Below, one piece after another: positions 22,705 through 27,728 of a stretch of DNA of 27,728 bases. The translations under genes were made by a program, and so were the position numbers. Source of the DNA: MGOM01 sp035455265 (GTDB lineage Bacteria > Chloroflexota > Anaerolineae > Anaerolineales > E44-bin32); assembly GCA_035455265.1 (NCBI GenBank), contig DATIFK010000106.1:1-27728 (forward strand), read 5' to 3'. Numbering within the stretch: position 1 is the first letter of the stretch; the number at the start of each line of letters is the position of its first letter. The notes under the pieces were generated by a model. That model ran no database searches. It saw only the letters and a list, made by a program, of their open reading frames with translations, and was not told where the DNA came from.

Positions 22705-23547
22705 ATGAGACGCAGAGTTGCGGTTTCCCTAGTGGTGACGGCGCTTCTGACGGTCCTCGCCCTTGCGCCGGCGTGGGCCGGCGGATGGGCAGTGATCACA
22801 CTTGACTCCCTACCCGGGGAGGTGTCGGCCGGGCAACCGATCGCGATCGGCTTCACCGTTCGGCAACACGGGCGCACACCGCTTTCCGGGCTGGATCCCG
22901 CGCCGTCTGTCGAGGCCAGGTTGCCGGCGACCGGCGAGACCGTCCGAGCAGAAGCATCCGATTCCGAATCCGCCGGGCATTACACGGCGACTTTGATTCT
23001 GCCTGCCGCCGGGACGTGGGCCTGGGGCATCCGAGGCTTCGGTGACACGCTCCAACCCATGCCCCCCTTGCAGGTCACATCGGCGATCGCCGTGGCGAAA
23101 GTCCCGCAGGCCTCTCCGGCGCCCGTCCTGATCCTGGCAGGTGGAGCGGCCGCGCTCGGGTTGGCGCTTCTTGGCCGACGTCAGATACGATCGGCGACGG
23201 CCGTTCTCGGGCTTGCCGCCCTGTTGGCCCTCGGTGGGTTCTACCTCGGACGACCGGCGGCAGCTCCCGCCGTGGAGGCTGCATCTTCGAGGAGCAATAC
23301 CTCAGGAGCGGAGCTGTTCCTGGCGAAAGGCTGCGTGATGTGTCATGTCCATCAGGCTGTGCCCGAATCGGCTACAGTAAGCCTGTCGATCGGTCCGGAC
23401 TTGAGCCAATACCACAATTCCCCGGATTTCCTGCGAAGCTGGTTGGCCAACCCATCCGAGCTACGACCAAATACGGGAATGCCGGACCTCGGGCTGTCTC
23501 CCGAGGAGATCGAGGCCCTGATCGCGTTCATCAACCAGGATGGCTGA
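22705..23547 (+). CDS. Exported membrane protein with C-terminal cytochrome c domain
   Basis: The 280-residue product begins with a signal peptide (1-25, cleavage after AWA). A beta-rich domain follows (about 27-125, with PGEVSAGQPIAIGFTVRQHG and AAGTWAWGIRGFGD, reminiscent of YtkA/FixH-like folds). Two hydrophobic helices lie at about 139-157 and 163-182, and a class I cytochrome c domain at 200-280. Heme is bound by C210-VM-C213-H214, with M259 (NTGMPDLGLSPEEIEALIAF) as likely distal ligand. AAGGAGGAG precedes ATG 22705, 20 bases after the anti-sigma stop. It may be a redox or copper-related sensor or electron carrier controlled by the upstream sigma factor. Confidence 0.8.
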   Translation: MRRRVAVSLVVTALLTVLALAPAWAGGWAVITLDSLPGEVSAGQPIAIGFTVRQHGRTPLSGLDPAPSVEARLPATGETVRAEASDSESAGHYTATLILPAAGTWAWGIRGFGDTLQPMPPLQVTSAIAVAKVPQASPAPVLILAGGAAALGLALLGRRQIRSATAVLGLAALLALGGFYLGRPAAAPAVEAASSRSNTSGAELFLAKGCVMCHVHQAVPESATVSLSIGPDLSQYHNSPDFLRSWLANPSELRPNTGMPDLGLSPEEIEALIAFINQDG

Positions 23548-23573
23548 CGCGACCGCGGCGAACGATTGCAGGC

Positions 23574-23605
23574 CAGGGCGGGCCGGAAGGCCCGCCCTGC
23601 TTTTG
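23574..23605 (+). terminator. Strong intrinsic terminator of the sigma operon
   Basis: CAGGGCGGGCC (23574-23584), a GGAA tetraloop and GGCCCGCCCTG (23589-23599) form a perfect 11-base stem followed by CTTTTG. It lies 27 bases after the cytochrome gene and is the clearest terminator in the window. Confidence 0.9.
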
Positions 23606-23645
23606 TGGTGCGCGGCCTTGACCGCGGCGATTCGTCGGCAGACCG

Positions 23646-23674
23646 TTGCAGCCGGGCCCTCACGGCCTTACAAT
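23646..23674 (+). promoter_or_regulatory. Promoter of the response-regulator gene
   Basis: TTGCAG (23646-23651), a 17-base spacer and TACAAT (23669-23674) make a plausible sigma-70 promoter. The start point would fall near 23681, right at the following palindrome. Confidence 0.6.
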
Positions 23675-23680
23675 GCACCC

Positions 23681-23699
23681 GCTCGACCGTGGGTCGAGC
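23681..23699. promoter_or_regulatory. Palindrome at the predicted transcription start
   Basis: GCTCGACC and GGTCGAGC are perfect inverted repeats around GTG. The palindrome begins just after the -10 box and ends before the AGGAGG site, so it could be an operator (possibly autoregulatory) or a 5' mRNA hairpin. Confidence 0.5.
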
Positions 23700-23708
23700 G
23701 AGGAGGCG

Positions 23709-24395
23709 ATGCAAGCCATTCTTGTGGCATCGGACCAGGACGAACGTGACGTCCTGGCCTTCATCCTCCGGCACGCCGGCCTGGCGGTCGCGGCCAGCGC
23801 CGGCCTCCCGGGAGTCCTGGCCACATGGCTCGACCGGCCCGCCGATCTCATCGTGGCGGCTTTCGGGGACAGCCGGGACCTCGGCAAAGACATCTCGGCC
23901 ATCCGCGCCGTGACCGACGTCCCGCTGCTCTTGATCGTCGACAACCCGGGCGAGGATCGGCTGTGCGCTCTGATCCGCGCCGGCGCCGACTTGGTGCTGC
24001 CTCGGCCGGTGTCCCCGCTCATTCTGGGCGCCTACGCCCAGGCCCTGCTCCGGAGGTCGGGGGCGGCCCCGGCTTTCTCCCTGCCGACGCTGACCCTCCC
24101 GGAGATCGGCCTCGACCCGGCCACTCGGACAGTCAAGCTGGAGGGCGGCGAACCGCAGCGGCTGACGCAGCTCGAGTTTCGCATCCTGTATCTGCTGATG
24201 ACCAACCGCGGCCAGGTTCTGCCGACGGAGACGATCGTGGAGCGGGTGTGGGGCTACTCGGGCGAGGGCGACCGCGACCTGGTGCGGGGCTTGATCAGCC
24301 GGCTTCGACGCAAGATCGAGGTCGACGCGGAGAAGCCGCGCTTCATCCAGACGGTTCCCGGCGTCGGATACCTCTTCGCGACCGAGTCGGGCTGA
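23709..24395 (+). CDS. OmpR-family winged-helix regulator with degenerate receiver
   Basis: The 228-residue product has an N-terminal receiver-like domain (1 to about 115) and a C-terminal OmpR/PhoB winged helix (about 130-225). The latter shows RLTQLEFRILYLLMTNRGQV, TETIVERVWGY, LVRGLISRLRRKIE and IQTVPGVGYLF. The receiver lacks the phospho-acceptor Asp: DLIVAAFGD has Ala51 where the Asp should be, and Arg99 replaces the conserved Lys. It likely acts without phosphorylation. No histidine kinase is in the window. ATG 23709 starts the receiver strand MQAILVASDQDER and follows AGGAGG closely. The target is unknown. Confidence 0.88.
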   Translation: MQAILVASDQDERDVLAFILRHAGLAVAASAGLPGVLATWLDRPADLIVAAFGDSRDLGKDISAIRAVTDVPLLLIVDNPGEDRLCALIRAGADLVLPRPVSPLILGAYAQALLRRSGAAPAFSLPTLTLPEIGLDPATRTVKLEGGEPQRLTQLEFRILYLLMTNRGQVLPTETIVERVWGYSGEGDRDLVRGLISRLRRKIEVDAEKPRFIQTVPGVGYLFATESG

Positions 24396-24418
24396 TCGCG
24401 GCGCCCCCGCGAATCTCA

Positions 24419-24451
24419 CGCGATTTACACGACCTTCGCATACGAATCGCG
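24419..24451 (+). other. Inverted repeat in the leader of the zinc-ribbon gene
   Basis: CGCGATT (24419-24425) and AATCGCG (24445-24451) are exact inverted repeats around 19 bases. The stretch 24421-24480 is unusually AT-rich for this window, with TATTTA and TACATT as loose -10 candidates but no clear -35. A promoter for the downstream gene probably lies here. Confidence 0.35.
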
Positions 24452-24505
24452 CACCCCTACGGTATTTACTTACATTGGTCCAGTTCTTGGGGACCGAGGA
24501 GGCTT

Positions 24506-24721
24506 GTGGGATCGGTGCCCTGTCCGAGTTGCGGCAACAGTCTGCGCTTCCGAAAGGATCCGCGGATTGGGTCGCGCCTGACCTGCCCGTCGTGCGGCAC
24601 CCGTTTGGAGGTGTTGGGGACGGCGCCGATCGAGCTCGATTGGGCGTTCGAAGAACCGATCCAGGAGCAGTTGTCTGAGGCTCTCGGGGATGTTGAGATC
24701 GACGATGGATTGGCCAAGTAA
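24506..24721 (+). CDS. LysW-like zinc-ribbon protein
   Basis: This 71-residue protein has two CPSC pairs (C6/C9 and C27/C30) forming a zinc ribbon, then RLEVLGTAPIELDWAFEE. That layout matches the LysW amino-group carrier family of lysine and arginine biosynthesis. LysW ends in EDWGE, and its last Glu carries the substrate. Here the tail is longer, acidic, and ends GDVEIDDGLAK with no terminal Glu, so classical carrier chemistry is doubtful. GTG 24506 lies 3 bases after AGGAGG; GTG 24515 is an alternative. An ATP-grasp ligase follows, echoing LysW-LysX pairs, but a strong hairpin separates them. Confidence 0.8.
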   Translation: MGSVPCPSCGNSLRFRKDPRIGSRLTCPSCGTRLEVLGTAPIELDWAFEEPIQEQLSEALGDVEIDDGLAK

Positions 24722-24754
24722 GACGAACCACCGATTCCGCGGCAGCTCTGCCCA

Positions 24755-24797
24755 GGAGAGCGTTCGCCCGCCGTCGTCGGCGGGGGGTACGCTCTCC
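24755..24797 (+). terminator. Large hairpin between zinc-ribbon and ligase genes
   Basis: GGAGAGCGT (24755-24763) pairs with ACGCTCTCC (24789-24797), and CCCGCCG 24767-24773 pairs inside it with CGGCGGG 24778-24784 around TCGT. No T-run follows. It could terminate, attenuate, or protect the mRNA end. The ligase ribosome-binding site AAGGAGG is 35 bases further on. Confidence 0.55.
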
Positions 24798-24847
24798 CTT
24801 CACGTCTGCCCGGACCCCAAGACCGCGATCTAAGGAGGATCGACGCC

Positions 24848-26047
24848 ATGCGTTACGCACAGAGTATCAAGAAACGGAGGCCGCCCGGGTCTGCGCAAAG
24901 ACCTGGCCCCTGGCGAATCGCGCTCATCGCCAACCTCAAGGATGAGGTCGAGTGGGGTGCGGACGCGCCTCCCGATGCCGGAGCCGAGTTCGACCGGCAC
25001 AGTACGGTAGAGGCCATCGCACGCGCCCTGGAGGCCGACAAGCACTGGGTGCACGTCTGCGCCGGTGACAGCACTCTGCCGGACGTTCTGTCGAGCCTGC
25101 GACCTCACATCTGCTTCAACATCGCCGAAGGTATCACCGGCGATGGACGCGAAGCCCAGGTCCCCGCTCTGTGCGAGCTGCTTGGCATCCCGTACACCGC
25201 CTCGCGGGTCGTCGCCAACGCCTTGTCCCTGGATAAGACTCGTACCAAGCGTATCTGGCGTGACGCCGGCCTCCCAACACCGGCCTTCCAGGAGTTCTCG
25301 CGGGCCGATCAGCCCCTCGACACCTCCCTGCGGTTCCCGTGCTTTGTCAAACCGGCCCGGGAGGGCACGGGCATGGGGGTTGACCCTGGGGCGGTGGTGC
25401 ACGACGAAGCCCAACTGCGCAAACGCGTGGCGTGGGTCCTGTCGAGGTATCACCAGCCCGCTCTGGTCGAGGAGTTGCTCCCCGGCCGGGAGTTCACCGT
25501 CGGCTTCATCGGCAACCGGGGCGAGTCCAACCGCCGCCGGCGCCGACGCCCGTGGTTGTACAACGCTCAGGGATACCACGTCTTCCCTGTGCTCGAAATC
25601 GACAGCCAGATCGCCTCGACCCCGGGTGTGTACGGACATGACGCCAAGTCCTTCGACATCGGCGTCTCCGGAGCGCCGGACTACCTTTGCCCGGCGCGCA
25701 TCCCCGAGTCGCTGCGCAAGCAGCTGGTCCAGCTGACGCTGCGGGCGGCCGAGGCCATCGGCGCCTGCGACGTCTCGCGTGTCGATTTCCGGCTGGGCGC
25801 CGACGGGCAGCCCTACTTGCTGGAGATCAACACCCTCCCTGGCCTGAACCCGGTCATCAGCGACCTGTGCATCATGGCCGCCGCCGAGGGTACGGTCTAC
25901 GACGACGTGATCTCGGAGATCCTGTACCTGGCGGCCGAGCGCTTCGGCCTGCCGTTCGAGCCCCAGCCGGTGCCCGAGGCCGTGCCGGCGCGCTCGCGAC
26001 AGCGGTCACGGCAGCTGGCCCGCGCATTGGGTGCGAGCGGAGCCTGA
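24848..26047 (+). CDS. ATP-grasp ligase, D-alanine-D-alanine ligase-like
   Basis: This 399-residue ATP-grasp enzyme has the Ddl layout: FNIAEGITGDGREAQVPALC (residues 90-109), GIPYTASRVVANALSLDKTR, PCFVKPAREGTGMGV, ALVEELLPGREFTVGFIGN, the loop GVYGHDAKSFD (260-270), and VDFRLGADGQPYLLEINTLP. The Mg ligands D313, E326 and N328 match D257, E270 and N272 of E. coli DdlB in spacing. The substrate end NPVISDLCIMAAAEG differs from true Ddl. Residues 229-234 are a run of six Arg in an insertion, and both ends are basic. It joins an amino or carboxyl acceptor of unknown nature. ATG 24848 follows AAGGAGG at 9 bases. Confidence 0.85.
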   Translation: MRYAQSIKKRRPPGSAQRPGPWRIALIANLKDEVEWGADAPPDAGAEFDRHSTVEAIARALEADKHWVHVCAGDSTLPDVLSSLRPHICFNIAEGITGDGREAQVPALCELLGIPYTASRVVANALSLDKTRTKRIWRDAGLPTPAFQEFSRADQPLDTSLRFPCFVKPAREGTGMGVDPGAVVHDEAQLRKRVAWVLSRYHQPALVEELLPGREFTVGFIGNRGESNRRRRRRPWLYNAQGYHVFPVLEIDSQIASTPGVYGHDAKSFDIGVSGAPDYLCPARIPESLRKQLVQLTLRAAEAIGACDVSRVDFRLGADGQPYLLEINTLPGLNPVISDLCIMAAAEGTVYDDVISEILYLAAERFGLPFEPQPVPEAVPARSRQRSRQLARALGASGA

Positions 26048-26072
26048 CCTCTGATATCCGGAACGAACTTCG

Positions 26073-26113
26073 ATCGGCCGCCGTCCCGAGCGTGTCGAGG
26101 GACGGCGGCCGAT
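26073..26113. terminator. Perfect 15-base hairpin between ligase and kamA
   Basis: ATCGGCCGCCGTCCC (26073-26087) pairs with GGGACGGCGGCCGAT (26099-26113) around 11 bases. There is no T-run. It lies 26 bases after the ligase stop and immediately before the kamA promoter, so it probably ends or insulates the upstream transcript. Confidence 0.6.
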
Positions 26114-26121
26114 TGCGCGTC

Positions 26122-26149
26122 CGGACACGGCATTGGTGTAGAGTACAAT
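26122..26149 (+). promoter_or_regulatory. Candidate kamA promoter
   Basis: CGGACA (26122-26127), a 16-base spacer and TACAAT (26144-26149) give a fair sigma-70 match. A short leader with GGAGG leads to ATG 26175. It indicates that kamA can be transcribed on its own. Confidence 0.55.
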
Positions 26150-26174
26150 CGCGGAAGTTGTGGAGGTAGGTAGG

Positions 26175-27536
26175 ATGACGAAGCGGACGTTCCCATCACG
26201 GCGTGCCCCCATCTACGCCGATACCCCCGACGAACAGTGGAACAGCTGGCGCTGGCAGCTCAGCCATAGGCTGAACACCGCCGACGAGATCGGCCAGGTG
26301 CTGCGCCTGACCGACAGCGAGAAGGAGGCGCTGGCCGCCACGCACCTGTTCCGGGTCGAGATCACGCCCTACTTCATCTCGCTCATCGATCCCGACGACC
26401 CGGCGGATCCGATTCGCCGCCAGGTCATCCCGACGGCGGCCGAGCTTCAACCGTTCACCGCCATGATGGAAGACTCGCTGGCGGAGGATGCCCACTCGCC
26501 CGTCCCGGGCCTGGTCCATCGGTACCCCGACCGGGTGCTGATGCTCGTGACGACGCAGTGCGCCTCCTACTGCCGCTACTGCACGCGCTCGCGCATCGTC
26601 GGCGAGCCGAGCGAACAGTTCTCGCGGGCCGAGTTCGACATGCAGATCGACTACCTGAAACGCACGCCTCAGGTGCGCGACGTGCTGCTTTCCGGCGGCG
26701 ATCCGCTGACGCTGGCCCCCAAGCTGCTGGCCGAGCTCATCGAGCGCCTGCGCGCCATCGAGCACATCGAGATCATCCGCATCGGCTCGCGCGTACCGGT
26801 CTTCATGCCGATGCGCGTGGATGACGAGCTGTGCGACGTGCTGCAGCGCTTCCATCCCATCTGGCTCAACATCCACGTCAACCATCCCAACGAGATCACC
26901 CAGGAGCTGGCCGAGGCTTGCGACCGCATGAGCCGCGCCGGCATTCCTCTCGGAAATCAATCGGTCCTGCTGGCCGGGGTCAACGACTGCGTGCACATCC
27001 AGCGTCAGCTGGTCCAGGATTTGGTGCGCATCCGTGTGCGGCCCTACTACCTGTACCAATGTGACCTGGTCGAAGGCTCAGGGCACTTCCGGACGCCGGT
27101 GGCCAAGGGCATCGAGATCATGGAGGGCTTGCGCGGACACACCTCGGGCTACTCGATCCCGACCTTCGTCGTCGACGCGCCGGGCGGCGGCGGCAAGATC
27201 CCGGTCATGCCCAACTACGCGTTGAGCCAGTCCGACCACAAGGTCGTGCTGCGCAATTTCGAAGGCTACATCACGACGTACGAGGAGCCGATCGAGTACA
27301 CGCCGCACGATCCCAAGACCTGCGCCTACTGCCAGTCGAAGCGACCTGAACCCGGGCAGACGGGCGTCACGGGACTGCTCGACGGGGAAGCGATGTTCAT
27401 CAAGCCCACCGGCTTCGACGAGGTCCATGCCCGCGGGGGTGGCCTCCACCGCTTGCGGAGTGACCCAACCAAGTGGCTGCCTCTGGGTATCGGGGAACCG
27501 GCTCGCGCCCTTCCGCCGGCGGAGGACAAGGGCTAG
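26175..27536 (+). CDS. kamA: Lysine 2,3-aminomutase (radical SAM, PLP)
   Basis: KamA (453 residues) turns L-lysine into beta-lysine. The radical-SAM cluster motif is C129-x3-C133-x2-C136 (CASYCRYC), followed by SGGDPL. The PLP Lys is K341 in PGGGGKIPVMPNY, and the substrate-binding Asp residues are D297 (QCDL) and D334 (FVVDAP). All of these are shifted exactly 4 from the Clostridium subterminale enzyme as I recall its numbering, so a true lysine mutase is likely rather than EpmB, which is shorter. C272, C383 and C386 may hold the structural zinc. ATG 26175 has GGAGG 8 bases upstream. No acetyltransferase (ablB) or lysine-fermentation gene is seen before the window ends. Confidence 0.95.
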   Translation: MTKRTFPSRRAPIYADTPDEQWNSWRWQLSHRLNTADEIGQVLRLTDSEKEALAATHLFRVEITPYFISLIDPDDPADPIRRQVIPTAAELQPFTAMMEDSLAEDAHSPVPGLVHRYPDRVLMLVTTQCASYCRYCTRSRIVGEPSEQFSRAEFDMQIDYLKRTPQVRDVLLSGGDPLTLAPKLLAELIERLRAIEHIEIIRIGSRVPVFMPMRVDDELCDVLQRFHPIWLNIHVNHPNEITQELAEACDRMSRAGIPLGNQSVLLAGVNDCVHIQRQLVQDLVRIRVRPYYLYQCDLVEGSGHFRTPVAKGIEIMEGLRGHTSGYSIPTFVVDAPGGGGKIPVMPNYALSQSDHKVVLRNFEGYITTYEEPIEYTPHDPKTCAYCQSKRPEPGQTGVTGLLDGEAMFIKPTGFDEVHARGGGLHRLRSDPTKWLPLGIGEPARALPPAEDKG

Positions 27537-27562
27537 GTTCGGGTCAGGGGTCCGATCCACTG

Positions 27563-27590
27563 GGGAGCCGCGCGCATTCGCGGCTCCCTT
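27563..27590 (+). terminator. Hairpin terminator after kamA
   Basis: GGGAGCCGCG (27563-27572) pairs with CGCGGCTCCC (27579-27588) around CGCATT, a perfect 10-base stem 26 bases after the kamA stop. Only TT follows, so efficiency is uncertain. Confidence 0.7.
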
Positions 27591-27635
27591 CGCGTCGGAG
27601 GCGCACAAATCCTCTGGGACTCAGGACGGTGCTGT

Positions 27636-27661
27636 TAGGGGCGAAGCACGCTTCGCCCCTA
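27636..27661. repeat. Palindromic dispersed repeat (TAGGGGCGAAGC type)
   Basis: TAGGGGCGAAGC (27636-27647) and GCTTCGCCCCTA (27650-27661) are perfect inverted repeats around AC. I recall similar GTAGGGGCG...CGCCCCTAC palindromes as interspersed repeats in Chloroflexota and other genomes. No gene is seen from 27537 to the window end. Confidence 0.75.
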
Positions 27662-27728
27662 CGTGTCAGGCCGAGCCTCCGCAGGTTGTCTCTCATCCTT
27701 CACCATTCCATCGTCCGCTCGCAAGGTG

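Noticed and set aside
23352..24860. 502-codon open frame on the - strand
   Set aside because: It lies antisense to the cytochrome, regulator and zinc-ribbon genes, crosses a clear terminator and promoter, and shows no recognisable domain. It is a shadow caused by high GC.
24848..26047. True D-alanine-D-alanine ligase of cell-wall synthesis
   Set aside because: The ATP and Mg sites match, but the substrate end, the basic insertion and the kamA context differ; kept as Ddl-like only.

Overview
This is a high-GC bacterial window (27.7 kb) that holds a nearly complete ribosomal-protein super-operon on the + strand, followed by about 10 kb of shorter transcription units. Gene order runs tuf-S10-spc-alpha with secY-adk-map inside and rplQ-truA-rplM-rpsI behind. 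Zinc-binding (C+) forms of S14, S4, L24 and L36 are present. The intergenic repeats are of the TTCCAG, GGTCA and GTCATTGC kinds. Together these suggest a Chloroflexota (Anaerolineae-like) genome; this is inference, because no marker was aligned.

Region 1 (1-17640): the 3' end of tuf, then rpsJ, rplC, rplD, rplW, rplB, rpsS, rplV, rpsC, rplP, rpmC, rpsQ, rplN, rplX, rplE, rpsN (type Z), rpsH, rplF, rplR, rpsE, rpmD, rplO, secY, adk, map, rpmJ, rpsM, rpsK, rpsD, rpoA, rplQ, truA, rplM and rpsI. Most junctions are short or overlap. The longer gaps are filled by hairpins or repeats: a TTCCAG inverted repeat and a foldable leader before rplC, a 61-base exact duplication before secY, a promoter plus twin hairpins inside the map tail, and a long hairpin before rpsK. 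infA, usually found between map and rpmJ, is absent. A GC hairpin closes the block after rpsI.

Region 2 (17700-21180): a tetrapyrrole-methylase/MazG fusion, a MITE-like inverted repeat, a convergent membrane phytol/dolichol-kinase-like gene on the - strand, and a CatE-like two-domain VOC protein read divergently from it.

Region 3 (21180-23610): an ECF sigma factor that appears to start at CTG, a membrane protein with the layout of its anti-sigma factor, and an exported membrane protein ending in a cytochrome c domain. The three are tightly spaced and end at a strong intrinsic terminator, so they read as one envelope- or redox-sensing operon.

Region 4 (23640-27728): an orphan OmpR-type regulator whose receiver has lost its phosphorylation site, a LysW-like zinc-ribbon protein of 71 residues, a Ddl-like ATP-grasp ligase and a lysine 2,3-aminomutase with its key catalytic residues. 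The last three make a plausible pathway in which beta-lysine is made and ligated to something, possibly through the small zinc protein. That link is a hypothesis. Hairpins separate the genes, and at least kamA seems to have its own promoter. The window ends in dispersed palindromic repeats.
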